Below the pieces are notes generated by a model. That model had not been told where the DNA came from. It searched no databases and worked only from the letters and a program-made list of their open reading frames with translations. A program made the translations under genes and the position numbers. Below, piece after piece: positions 7,425 to 17,357 of a stretch of 64,000 nucleotides of DNA (position 1 is the first letter of the stretch; every line of letters begins with the position of its first letter). The DNA is from G963674955 sp963674955 (lineage in GTDB: Bacteria > Desulfobacterota > Desulfovibrionia > Desulfovibrionales > Desulfovibrionaceae). The stretch lies in NCBI GenBank assembly GCA_963674955.2, contig CAXXKR010000004.1, positions 1,302,001-1,366,000 of the forward strand, written 5' to 3'.

Positions 7425-8816
7425 ATGCCCGCCCAGGATTCACACAAAGACACCATCGCAGCCATTGCCACCCCTCCCGGCGAAGGGGGAGTCGGCATAA
7501 TCCGCATCAGCGGCTCCAGGGGCCTGGAAATCCTCGGGGCGCTCTTCACTTCTTCGAAAACGAACTTCACAGGATTCAAGCCCTACAGGCTTCATCACGG
7601 CATCATACACGACGCTTCCGGCCGGGAACTGGACGAGGTTCTGGCCGTGCACATGCCCGGACCCGGCTCCTACACGGGCGAAGACGTGGTGGAAATAAAC
7701 TGCCACGGCGGACAGGCCGTGCTCAGGGCCGTGCTTGGTGAAATACTGGCCCACGGAGCGCGCAGGGCAAATCCAGGCGAGTTCACCCTCAGGGGGTTCC
7801 TGAACGGCAGAATGGACTTGACCCAGGCCGAGGCCGTGGCCGAGATGATAAGCGCCCCGACCAAAGCCGCCCTGCAACTGGCCCAAATCAAGCTTTCCGG
7901 ACTGCTGGGCCGAAAAATAGCCGCCCTGCGCTCGCAGTTGGAGGAACTCAGGGCCAAACTCTGCGTGGCCGTGGATTTTCCCGAGGAGGAACTGGACTGC
8001 CTGCCCCCGGAAGAACTGACCGAAAGCGTTGAAGCCGCCGCCCTTGAAATCAGGGAACTGCTGGCCGGAGTGGACAGGGCCAGGGCCTGGCGCGAAGGCG
8101 CTCTCGTGGTGCTCATGGGCCGGGTCAACGCAGGCAAGTCCAGCCTGCTCAACGCTCTGTTGGGCAAGAACCGGGCAATAGTCACGGACGTTCCGGGCAC
8201 CACCCGTGACTACCTGGAGGAAATCGTGAACCTCGACGGACTGCACGTCCGAGTGGTGGACACGGCGGGCCTCAGGGAAACCCAAGACCGTGTTGAACGC
8301 GCCGGGCTGACCATGAGCCGAGAACTTTCCGAGCGGGCCGACCTTGTCCTTTTCATCCTGGACGGCACGGAGGAACCCGCCGCCGAGACCATTGAAGCCG
8401 CGTTGGACCAGGGCAAGGACAGGACGCTAGTGGTCCTGAACAAACTCGACATCTCCCCTGCCTCGTCGTCAATTGTGAAGAAATTCAAAGAAAAGGGCAT
8501 GGAAACCATTTCCCTGTCCGCCAAGACCGGAAAGAACCTGCAAGCACTTTGCACGCGCATCCGCGAGCGGGTTCTGGCGGGCTGCGGCGAGCCGGACCCA
8601 GGAGAGCTTGCGCCCAACGCGCGTCAGGCTGAAGCCCTGGACCGCGCAATGATGGAGCTTGAGGCGCTCAAGTCCGATGCCCTGTCCGGCATTCCTTACG
8701 ACCTGCTGGGGGTGCGCCTGGAACTGGCCTGTGCGGCGCTGTCCGAAATAACCGGCGAAATCACACCCACCCAAGTGCTGGACTCGATATTCGAGCGCTT
8801 TTGCATCGGGAAATAG
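7425..8816 (+). CDS. mnmE: tRNA uridine-5-carboxymethylaminomethyl modification GTPase MnmE
   Basis: 463 residues from ATG 7425, preceded by a G-rich ribosome site. An in-frame TTG at 7389 would add 12 atypical residues. The folate-binding N-terminal domain begins DTIAAIATPPGEGGVGIIRI. The G domain has GRVNAGKS at residues 232-239, TDVPGTTRD (switch) and DTAGLRE, and the last four residues CIGK carry the conserved cysteine C460. With MnmG it modifies U34 of certain tRNAs. It is the last gene of the rpmH block and is followed 9 bases later by an orphan gene. Confidence 0.97.
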   Translation: MPAQDSHKDTIAAIATPPGEGGVGIIRISGSRGLEILGALFTSSKTNFTGFKPYRLHHGIIHDASGRELDEVLAVHMPGPGSYTGEDVVEINCHGGQAVLRAVLGEILAHGARRANPGEFTLRGFLNGRMDLTQAEAVAEMISAPTKAALQLAQIKLSGLLGRKIAALRSQLEELRAKLCVAVDFPEEELDCLPPEELTESVEAAALEIRELLAGVDRARAWREGALVVLMGRVNAGKSSLLNALLGKNRAIVTDVPGTTRDYLEEIVNLDGLHVRVVDTAGLRETQDRVERAGLTMSRELSERADLVLFILDGTEEPAAETIEAALDQGKDRTLVVLNKLDISPASSSIVKKFKEKGMETISLSAKTGKNLQALCTRIRERVLAGCGEPDPGELAPNARQAEALDRAMMELEALKSDALSGIPYDLLGVRLELACAALSEITGEITPTQVLDSIFERFCIGK

Positions 8817-8825
8817 GAGCTGAAC

Positions 8826-9086
8826 ATGTCTGAAGACAAACTGATTTTTGATTTCAGCGAGGTGACCTGCGGCCTGGTTCCGGCAATACTCGCCGAACTT
8901 GAAAAGGCCGGAACCGGCGTGGTCGAATTCAAAATCCGCCAGGGCATCCGAACGGAGATCGTCAACGGCTTCGGCACGGGCGGAGACTGGGAATTCAGCA
9001 TTGCCGGAGATCTGGCCTGCGACGTTGCCCGGTTCAGCAAAAAAGTCCGGGACAAGGGCAACCGGCTGGACATCCTTTCATTTTAA
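8826..9086 (+). CDS. small conserved-looking protein of unknown function
   Basis: 86 residues that I do not recognise. It begins 9 bases after mnmE with AGGAGCTGAAC before the ATG, so it is very likely translated. The composition is soluble and mixed alpha/beta, with no membrane segment, signal or cysteine-rich motif; the single Cys near residue 15 and one near 64 are unremarkable. GC-rich third positions match the neighbours. It probably belongs to the same unit as the PPOX-family protein that starts 15 bases later. Confidence 0.75.
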   Translation: MSEDKLIFDFSEVTCGLVPAILAELEKAGTGVVEFKIRQGIRTEIVNGFGTGGDWEFSIAGDLACDVARFSKKVRDKGNRLDILSF

Positions 9087-9100
9087 GAAGCGGAGACGAC

Positions 9101-9550
9101 ATGCGCAAGGACGTGACCGAAGACATGGCCCAAGTGGGCAAAATCCTGGACAAGGCGGAAGTCCTGCACCTGGGCCTGGCCGATGGCCAGGGGCCCTATG
9201 TGGTGCCGGTCAACTTCGCCCATGCGAACGGAAAAATATATTTTCATTCTTCATACAAGGGACGCAAGGCCGATGCCCTGCGTCTTGGCGGGGACATAGG
9301 CTTTTGCGCCGAGGCCGACCTTGAGATCAAGACCGGTGAAAAAGCCTGCAAGTGGGGCTACAGATTCAAAAGCGTCATCGGCGTCGGCCAGGCAAGATTC
9401 CTTGAGGATCATGGCGACAAAATCCCCGCCCTTGAACTGCTCATGGCCAAGTACGCGGACGGCCAATACCCCTTTGACCAAAAGGTGGTCGACAAAACAG
9501 CAGTGGTAGTGATCGAAATAAAAACAGCAACAGCAAGAATAAAGGAATAG
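9101..9550 (+). CDS. pyridoxamine 5'-phosphate oxidase family flavoprotein
   Basis: 149 residues with the split-barrel pattern of the PPOX/Nim group: an N-terminal helix, VLHLGLADGQGPYVVPVNFA, IYFHSSYKGRKADAL (flavin phosphate contacts) and a C-terminal KTAVVVIEIKT strand. Such proteins bind FMN or a related cofactor; close relatives include nitroimidazole-reductase (NimA)-type proteins, so a general reductase role is plausible but the substrate is unknown. It is flanked closely by the orphan gene and threonine aldolase. Confidence 0.85.
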   Translation: MRKDVTEDMAQVGKILDKAEVLHLGLADGQGPYVVPVNFAHANGKIYFHSSYKGRKADALRLGGDIGFCAEADLEIKTGEKACKWGYRFKSVIGVGQARFLEDHGDKIPALELLMAKYADGQYPFDQKVVDKTAVVVIEIKTATARIKE

Positions 9551-9558
9551 ACACGGAC

Positions 9559-10578
9559 ATGCGTTCATTTGCCAGCGACAACAATTCCGAGGCCCATCCG
9601 GCCATAATGGAAGCCGTGCTTCAGGAAAACCGTGGGCAGGCCAAACCCTACGGAGAGGACGAGACCAGCGCCAGGGCGGACAAGGCCCTGGAAAGGGAAT
9701 TCGGAACCCAGGCCAGAACATTTTTCGTGACCACCGGCACGGCGGCCAACGTCATGGCCCTGAAAAGCGTCTGCGCATCCTACAACTCTGTGCTCTGCGC
9801 GGAAACGGCCCACATAAACAACGACGAATGCGGTTCGCCCGAGGCCGTGGGCGGCTACAAGCTTGTTCCGATCCGGGAAGAAAACGGCAAGATCAGGCCC
9901 GAAGACATCAAGCCCGGCCTGCTTGGCGTGGGCTTCGTGCACCACAGCCAGCCCAGGGTGGTGCAGATTACCCAATGCACGGAATTCGGAACGGTCTACA
10001 CCCCGGAAGAAATACGCGCCATCGCGGACCTGGCCCATGAAAACGGTCTGTACCTGCACATGGACGGGGCGCGGCTGGCCAACGCGGCGGCCCATCTGGG
10101 CGTGGGCCTGAAAGAGATGACCACCGACGCGGGCGTGGACATGCTCTCCTTCGGCGGAGCCAAGAACGGCCTGCTGCTGGGCGAGGCCGTGGTCTTTCTC
10201 AATCCGGACATCGGGCACGATTTCAAATACCTGCGCAAGCAGGGAATGCAGCTGACCAGCAAGATGCGCTTCATTTCAGCCCAGTTCGAGCGCTACATGC
10301 GGGACGGCCTGTGGCTGGAAAACGCCGGGAAGGCCAACGCAATGGCCGCATCCCTGGCCGAGAAGGCCTCGAAGATACAAGGCGTGGCCATCACCCGTCC
10401 GGTGCAGAGCAACGCGGTCTTCGCCACCATCCCGGCCCATGCCGTGGAAAGGATGCTGAAAAAGTATTATTTCTACGTCTGGGACGAGGAAAGCATGGAA
10501 CTGCGCTGGATGACTTCCTTCAAGACCACGGAACAGGAAGTGGATGAATTCGTCGCCAGCCTGAAAGAATCGATTTAG
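9559..10578 (+). CDS. ltaE: low-specificity L-threonine aldolase
   Basis: 339 residues of a fold-type I PLP enzyme. Family marks are the start FASDNNSEAHPAIMEA, TGTAANVMALK, LHMDGARLANAA (the Asp that contacts the PLP nitrogen), and SFGGAKNG, where K202 should form the Schiff base. It cleaves L-threonine or L-allo-threonine to glycine and acetaldehyde. It starts 8 bases after the PPOX gene and overlaps the convergent acyltransferase gene by 4 bases at the stop codons. Confidence 0.93.
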   Translation: MRSFASDNNSEAHPAIMEAVLQENRGQAKPYGEDETSARADKALEREFGTQARTFFVTTGTAANVMALKSVCASYNSVLCAETAHINNDECGSPEAVGGYKLVPIREENGKIRPEDIKPGLLGVGFVHHSQPRVVQITQCTEFGTVYTPEEIRAIADLAHENGLYLHMDGARLANAAAHLGVGLKEMTTDAGVDMLSFGGAKNGLLLGEAVVFLNPDIGHDFKYLRKQGMQLTSKMRFISAQFERYMRDGLWLENAGKANAMAASLAEKASKIQGVAITRPVQSNAVFATIPAHAVERMLKKYYFYVWDEESMELRWMTSFKTTEQEVDEFVASLKESI

Positions 10579-12419
10579 GAAGTCGTGTCCGAGCCGGAAC
10601 CGCCGGACGCTATTTTTTCGTGGTGGGCGTGAAAGGCCAAGGCCCTGTCCAGGCCGCCCACGAATCGGCCCAGAATCTTTGGTTCCGTGTAGGCCAAATC
10701 CACCAGCAACAGGCCGTCCATGCAGTTGCCGAAGTTGGGATCGACATTGAAGGCCATGACCTTGCCGCCGAGCTTGAGGTATTGCTTGAGCAAGACAGGA
10801 ATGCTCTTGTCGATCTCCAGGTCGCCCACAAGGCTTGAAATGTCGGTCGGATCGTCGAAGGCGGTCTTGGGCACCTTGAGGTCGATGCGCTTGACCTGCT
10901 TCTTCTTGGGCGGTTTCTTGGGCTTGACCAGGGCCGACAGCTCCGGCAGGAAGCTGTGCCTTTCCAGGAACTCGACGATCAACTCCCTGGAAAGGGCCGT
11001 GTAGTCGCTGGATACGCTGACGCAGCCGAACAGGTTCCTGTAGCGGGGGTTGCGGATCACGTATTCGCCGATCCCCCTCCACAAAAGACTCAGGGGCTGG
11101 TAGCTCTTCTGATACTCGCTTCTGACGAATGAACGGCCCATCTCCAGTGCCGGCGAGATATTGCGCAAAAGCTTGGGCTTGAGGCTGAACAAGGTGCTGG
11201 TGTAAAGCCCCTTGACTCCTTCCCTGGCGATGATCTTGTCGGTCTGGCCGAAGCGGTAGGCTCCCGCCAGTTCCCGCTTCTCCTTGTTCCACAGGACAAG
11301 ATGCCGATAGGTCTGGTCGAACCTGTCCAGATCAAGGGGGTCGCCGGTGCCCTCCCCAACGGGCCGAAAGGTCTCTTCGCGCAGCCTGCCTATTTCATGC
11401 AGGATGTTGGGAATCTGGTCCGCCCCGGCCTCGAAAACAATGAAGGGAGCCGATTCCACAAGAAAGCTCTCCTCGGGCAGGGACTCTATCTCGCTGAGAA
11501 AGGATTCGACCGGTTTCTGCGCGGCAATGGGCTTGTGCTGATCCTTGGCATGCAGGGACTTGCTTCCGTTGCCGCTGTCCCTGTTCTTGAGCACATAAGT
11601 CCTGAAACGCAGGTAGTCTATGATTTCCTCGTTTGAATTGAACCCGGCCAGTTTCTTGAAAGGAATGGGGTTGCCCACGAACATTTCCACTGCCCGGCTG
11701 CCCTGCCTTAAATTTTCGCGCGGCAGCATGGCCGTTCGCAGGCGGGGATGGATCATGCCCAGGACATGAAACAGGGCGCTGTTCTTGCCCCGGAAATAAA
11801 GGGGCAGCACCGAGGCCTTGGTCTTGCGGATTATTCCCGCCACGGTCGGGCTCCACTCGGGGTCGGCCACCATCCTCTTTCGAAGCCGCAGGCTGGCCAC
11901 CTCTCCGGCCGGAAACACGCCCATGACGCCTCCCTTCTTGATGTGCCGAATGGCCTCTTTTAGGCCGGAAAGATTCTTGGTCCAGGAATCCTGATTGCCG
12001 AAGGGGTCCACAGGGATGACGTATTCGCGCATTTCGGGGATGATGTTCAGCAGGCCGTTGGCCATGATCTTCACATCGGAGCGAACCTTGCGCACGGCCC
12101 GGATGAGAAGCAGTCCCTCGATGATGCCGAAGGGATGGTTGGCCACGACCATAAGCGGCCCTTCGGATGGAATCTTTTTCAAATCCTCGTCCGTGAGCAC
12201 GCAGCCCACGCCCAACTCTTCAAGGGCGCGCTGAATGAAATCCGGCTTTTTGCCGCCGGACAGCCTGGGGTCGATGATCCTGGCATATACCTTGTTGTAC
12301 TTGTCCAGGCAAAGCAGACTGCCAAGCGGCTTCTTGGCCACGGAAAACATTTTATTCCGGATCGGTCCGTCAAAGGACATATCCAGATTGAACAAGTCGT
12401 CGCCGCTATTTACAGGCAT
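10575..12419 (-). CDS. fused two-domain acyltransferase, OlsF-like ornithine lipid synthase candidate
   Basis: 614 residues with two acyltransferase domains. Residues about 75-290 are a PlsC-type glycerolipid acyltransferase with NHPFGIIEG (HX4-type catalytic His) and GVMGVFPAGEVA. Residues about 320-540 are a GNAT-like domain of the OlsB/hemolysin type, with EMGRSFVRSEYQ and a conserved final region about the substrate (FNVDPNFGNCMDG). The order O-acyltransferase then N-acyltransferase matches bifunctional OlsF enzymes, which build ornithine lipids from ornithine and acyl-ACP. The ribosome site AGGGGG precedes ATG 12419. The amino-acid headgroup is inferred, not shown. Confidence 0.8.
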   Translation of the reverse strand: MPVNSGDDLFNLDMSFDGPIRNKMFSVAKKPLGSLLCLDKYNKVYARIIDPRLSGGKKPDFIQRALEELGVGCVLTDEDLKKIPSEGPLMVVANHPFGIIEGLLLIRAVRKVRSDVKIMANGLLNIIPEMREYVIPVDPFGNQDSWTKNLSGLKEAIRHIKKGGVMGVFPAGEVASLRLRKRMVADPEWSPTVAGIIRKTKASVLPLYFRGKNSALFHVLGMIHPRLRTAMLPRENLRQGSRAVEMFVGNPIPFKKLAGFNSNEEIIDYLRFRTYVLKNRDSGNGSKSLHAKDQHKPIAAQKPVESFLSEIESLPEESFLVESAPFIVFEAGADQIPNILHEIGRLREETFRPVGEGTGDPLDLDRFDQTYRHLVLWNKEKRELAGAYRFGQTDKIIAREGVKGLYTSTLFSLKPKLLRNISPALEMGRSFVRSEYQKSYQPLSLLWRGIGEYVIRNPRYRNLFGCVSVSSDYTALSRELIVEFLERHSFLPELSALVKPKKPPKKKQVKRIDLKVPKTAFDDPTDISSLVGDLEIDKSIPVLLKQYLKLGGKVMAFNVDPNFGNCMDGLLLVDLAYTEPKILGRFVGGLDRALAFHAHHEKIASGGSGSDTTS

Positions 12420-12767
12420 TCATTCCCCCTAAAGTAGATATTTGAAGATTAGCCGAAAAAAGATGGCCCGTAAAGATCAAAGGTCGCCTGCAACCTCCCT
12501 GCTGAAGCGTGAAACCATCAGTTTTAATTGCAAAAAGCGTTGCGGCCGAACATAACGGCCCTGTAACCCGGCCGACGCAAAGACTGTACACGCTGAGTGT
12601 TTTTTTAATCGATCCAGGTATACTCGAGGCCGCCAAAGACAGAACGAAACCTCTGGATCGTCAACCAGCCTGCGCTCCGGGACTCAATATCATCGCCTTG
12701 CCATTCCTTCGTTTTAAAGATATTGGGCCGATTCACAGATTATTACGATCACGTGACAACCACTACT
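12420..12767. other. divergent intergenic region with a structured segment
   Basis: About 350 bases between divergent genes with no supported protein gene. At 12539-12581 TTGCG-GCCG pairs with CGGC-CGCAA around an inner GGCCG/CGGCC hairpin (12544-12560), and a run of seven Ts ends at 12606, so a small plus-strand RNA is conceivable. I recognise no riboswitch or RNA family. Promoters for the acyltransferase (minus) and transglycosylase (plus) should lie here but none stands out. Confidence 0.4.
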
Positions 12768-13412
12768 ATGAGTAACAAATCAAACAAACAAACAGGACAT
12801 CACTGGACGTGCGGACTTGCCCTGTCCGGGTACATAGTCCTCTGCGGCCTGTTCATTTTCAATTCCCTGGGGCTCATCGGACGTGCGGCCACTCCTCCGG
12901 CCGAGGAAAATCTCAGCAAGGCCATGGTCATGAGCGAGATGCGGCGGCCGGTCAAGCCCTACGAATATCGAGGCCGTCCCGGAGTCTTCAGCCAGGCGGC
13001 GCACGAGTTCGGCCTTTCAGCCAACATGCTTTCGGCCGTGGCCCTGCAGGAAAGCTCCTACAGGCCGTGGGCCGTGAACATCAATGGCCGCGCCCATTAC
13101 CCCGCCAGCAAGAAGGAAGCCCTCAGGCTCATCACAAACGCCAGGGGCAAGAGCTACGACCTGGGCGTCATGCAGATCAACTCCTTCTGGATACGCAAGT
13201 TCAACCTCGACCCGGTCGAGGTGCTCGACCCCGACACCAATGTCAGGCTGGGTGCCTGGATACTGCGCAGTTGCATCGACCGCCACGGCGAAGGCTGGAG
13301 CGCCATCGGGGCCTATCACACAGGCGACCCCGTGAGCAGGAAGGAGCAATCCAAGGCCTACGCACTGAAAATCAGACGAAACTTTGAACAGCTTGAGACC
13401 GCCAGACCCTGA
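12768..13412 (+). CDS. lytic transglycosylase (VirB1/IagB-like)
   Basis: 214 residues from ATG 12768; GTG 12753 or TTG 12723 are in frame, but none has a good ribosome site. A membrane segment near residues 15-35 (LALSGYIVLCGLFIF) anchors it in the inner membrane. The SLT-like domain starts with SANMLSAVALQESSYRP, where the Glu is the expected catalytic acid, then YDLGVMQINSFW and AIGAYHTGD. Such enzymes cut peptidoglycan with 1,6-anhydro ends, often to open a path for secretion or pili. No secretion genes are adjacent. Confidence 0.85.
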   Translation: MSNKSNKQTGHHWTCGLALSGYIVLCGLFIFNSLGLIGRAATPPAEENLSKAMVMSEMRRPVKPYEYRGRPGVFSQAAHEFGLSANMLSAVALQESSYRPWAVNINGRAHYPASKKEALRLITNARGKSYDLGVMQINSFWIRKFNLDPVEVLDPDTNVRLGAWILRSCIDRHGEGWSAIGAYHTGDPVSRKEQSKAYALKIRRNFEQLETARP

Positions 13413-13452
13413 CCGTTTTCCAAACATTGAAAATAAAACCGGCCAATCAGCC

Positions 13453-13480
13453 TTGACAGAGGCTTATCCATGTTTATCTT
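13453..13480 (+). promoter_or_regulatory. promoter of groES-groEL
   Basis: TTGACA (13453-13458), 16-base spacer, TATCTT (13475-13480), about 115 bases before groES. No CIRCE inverted repeat (TTAGCACTC-N9-GAGTGCTAA) is present between the promoter and groES, so HrcA control is not indicated here. Confidence 0.5.
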
Positions 13481-13596
13481 TGGTCCCGTACGGTCGGATG
13501 ACGCCCGTCAGCAGACCTGAAGTACGCCACGACCGGCAAGGCAGGCGTGGGCTTGCATCCGGCAATCACAGCTAAAAATATTCGGAGGTATAGAGA

Positions 13597-13884
13597 ATGA
13601 AACTGAAACCGCTTAATGACCGTGTTCTGGTTAAGCGCCTTGAAATGGAAGAAAAAACCGCTGGTGGCATCATCATCCCCGACTCCGCCAAGGAAAAGCC
13701 CATGAAGGGTAAAGTCGTGGCCGCCGGTCCCGGCAAGCTCGACGAGTCAGGAAAGATGGTCAAGATGACCGTCAAAAAAGGGGACACCGTCCTGTTCAGC
13801 AAGTACGCCGGAACAGAGATCGGCATTGACGGCGAAGAGCATCTGGTCATGCGCGAAGACGACATTCTGGCTATCGTCGAATAA
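13597..13884 (+). CDS. groES: co-chaperonin GroES
   Basis: 95 residues, full length. The start LKPLNDRVLVKR, the mobile loop EEKTAGGIIIPDSAKEKP and the end EDDILAIVE are typical. It forms the heptameric lid of the GroEL cage. The GGAGGT ribosome site is strong. It is followed 52 bases later by groEL in the same transcript. Confidence 0.98.
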   Translation: MKLKPLNDRVLVKRLEMEEKTAGGIIIPDSAKEKPMKGKVVAAGPGKLDESGKMVKMTVKKGDTVLFSKYAGTEIGIDGEEHLVMREDDILAIVE

Positions 13885-13936
13885 CGCCCACCTTTGAATC
13901 AGTTAGCAAGACAACAATATTTAAGGAGCAAGAGAA

Positions 13937-15589
<1,653 letters not shown>

Positions 15590-15613
15590 GCTTCCCTCTT
15601 CCCACAAAAAAAC

Positions 15614-15644
15614 AAAGGCCGGAGCGTTCAGCTTCGGCCTTTTT
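15614..15644. terminator. bidirectional terminator between groEL and TPR gene
   Basis: A 12-bp stem (AAAGGCCGGAGC with GCTTCGGCCTTT, one G-U pair) closes a 5-base loop. Ts follow on the plus strand and an A-rich run (15606-15616) precedes it. It can end groEL and the convergent TPR gene whose stop is at 15665. Confidence 0.85.
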
Positions 15645-15664
15645 CATTTCCTGCGCCAAAGCGC

Positions 15665-16528
15665 CTACATGTCCAGTTTGATGTCCTCGCCCGTGGGTTT
15701 TCTCGATTTGGGCGCGGCCTTGGCCTGACGGTAGACCTTTGGTTCGGCCTTCTTGACTATCCTTGCCGCGTCACGGTTGAGCGGGTTGATGCTCAGGACG
15801 ACGTTTGCCGCATCCAGGGCCGCGCTCCAGTCCTGGGCTGCAAGGCAAAGCTTGGCCAGCCTCAGATACAAGCCCTCCTTTTTGCCGAAACGCCTGATGG
15901 CGTCCCAGATCACTTCCCTGGCCTTGGCCGGTTCGGCCAGTCCCTCGTGGCACATGGCCAGCAGGTCGTAAGAACGGACATCTCCGGGCGTGATCTCTAT
16001 GGCCTTCTTCAAATACTCCACGGCCTCCTGCAACAGCCCGGCCATGACCAGGCGACGACCGATATCGGTATTGATGCCCGGCACGTCCGGATGCTCATCG
16101 GAAACCTGCCGAAACAACTTGCGGGCTTCCAAGGATTCCTTGGCCTCCAAAAGGCCCTGGGCCTTGAGAATCAGTTCATCCAGCCTCGCCAGCCGACTTC
16201 TGGTCTTCTCGATGCGAGCCTTTTCAACGGCTTCCTCGATCTTGGTCCTCAACTTCTTCAGGGTCAGGTAGAGCTTTTTCTCCTTGCCTTTCTCATATTT
16301 CAGAGGGGTGGAGAAAATGCGTTTCATGGCCTTCATGCCCATGAGGTCGTTTACGGCCTCGTCCATGAGGATGCCGATCTCGAACTTGTCGCGACCGAAA
16401 ATCTGACTCTGCAGCATTCTTTCCAGGGCCTTGCACAATGCGCCCAGCGTCCTGAGGTAGTCTCCGCGCTGGGTGTGGCCTTTGGCCCTGGCGATGTCTT
16501 CTTTTATTGATTTGGGGCTTGTCTGCAT
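15665..16528 (-). CDS. TPR-repeat protein of unknown role
   Basis: 287 residues. The N-terminal half (about 1-120) is helical and charged, with a probable coiled coil (LKKLRTKIEEAVEKARIEKTRSRL). About residues 120-260 hold three to four tetratricopeptide-like repeats, for example GLLQEAVEYLKKAIEITPGD. The C-terminal 25 residues are basic. There is no signal peptide, so it is probably a cytoplasmic scaffold. Nothing nearby identifies its partner. Confidence 0.8.
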   Translation of the reverse strand: MQTSPKSIKEDIARAKGHTQRGDYLRTLGALCKALERMLQSQIFGRDKFEIGILMDEAVNDLMGMKAMKRIFSTPLKYEKGKEKKLYLTLKKLRTKIEEAVEKARIEKTRSRLARLDELILKAQGLLEAKESLEARKLFRQVSDEHPDVPGINTDIGRRLVMAGLLQEAVEYLKKAIEITPGDVRSYDLLAMCHEGLAEPAKAREVIWDAIRRFGKKEGLYLRLAKLCLAAQDWSAALDAANVVLSINPLNRDAARIVKKAEPKVYRQAKAAPKSRKPTGEDIKLDM

Positions 16529-16562
16529 ATTCGTTTTGCTCTTTCAATGGTTTAGCACATCA

Positions 16563-17333
16563 TTATACCTTCAAGCCCTTGTTTGCAAGACTGTCCGGTA
16601 TTTTCAACTCTTCCAGAAACCTGACCATTTTTTCAAAATGCGAACCGCGCCAATATATCTGGCCACAACTGGCGCACATGTTGAACTCGTTGAAATATTT
16701 CCTTGTTTTCGGCTCCAGGCGATCGATTATTTTCTTCTTGTCCACGACTTCCAGTTCCCCGTTGCAGCGAATGCAACGTTTGAAAAGGGCCGGTGGGCGT
16801 TCCACTCCGAAAAAGCCAAGCACTTCCGCCAGCTGGTCCCAGGGCCGGACAGCTCGCACGAGCCGTCCGTAAACAATCCCGGAACGCTTGAGCAGGGCCC
16901 TGTCCCTGCTCAGGACGACCCTGCCCTCATCCCTGGCCAGGTCCGCTATAAGGGCGTCGGGCCAGGTGCGGTCATAGGTCGCGTCAAAGCCGAGCATCCG
17001 CAACAGCCCGGCCAGTCGGCCCACATTTTCGTCCACCACGAACCTGAGTCCGGGCAAAGGATCGGGCCTGAGCCGCGTGGGGCGGGTAACGTCGACCGGC
17101 AACGCGGCCGGGCCTACGCTCACTGTGCCGCCGGGCGCAATCAGTTGATCCAGGGTGGCGGGCTCGGAGCCGACAAGGATCGAATAGACCTCGGTATGCG
17201 GAACGCCCAGGGATTCGACCACGTCCTTTATTGACGCCCTTCTTTTGAGAACGTAGTTTATCAGCCCGTCGCGGCTGGGTCTGGTCAGCAGTTGAGCCAA
17301 CTCGCCCCTGAACAAGATTTCGACGCGCATCAT
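16563..17333 (-). CDS. Mut7-C RNase-domain protein with N-terminal ubiquitin-like domain
   Basis: 256 residues from ATG 17333 after a GGGG site; an in-frame TTG at 17351 adds six poor residues. Residues about 1-80 look like the ThiS/ubiquitin-like beta-grasp domain that often precedes Mut7-C (VEILFRGELAQLL...APGGTVSVGP). Residues about 95-240 are the Mut7-C PIN-like domain, with FVVDENVGRLAGLLRMLGFD and VLSRDRALL, then a zinc ribbon of two cysteine pairs, CIRCNGEL and CASCGQIYW. The family is predicted to act on RNA; its substrate is unknown. It starts 24 bases from the divergent protease gene. Confidence 0.85.
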   Translation of the reverse strand: MMRVEILFRGELAQLLTRPSRDGLINYVLKRRASIKDVVESLGVPHTEVYSILVGSEPATLDQLIAPGGTVSVGPAALPVDVTRPTRLRPDPLPGLRFVVDENVGRLAGLLRMLGFDATYDRTWPDALIADLARDEGRVVLSRDRALLKRSGIVYGRLVRAVRPWDQLAEVLGFFGVERPPALFKRCIRCNGELEVVDKKKIIDRLEPKTRKYFNEFNMCASCGQIYWRGSHFEKMVRFLEELKIPDSLANKGLKV

Positions 17334-17357
17334 CCAAACCCCGGAAGGCAAAAGCCA

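Noticed and set aside
12560..12580. c-di-GMP riboswitch (a GACGCAAAG match)
   Set aside because: Only this short piece fits; the remaining conserved parts and the tetraloop helices are absent.
13481..13596. CIRCE element before groES
   Set aside because: No TTAGCACTC-N9-GAGTGCTAA match on reading the region.
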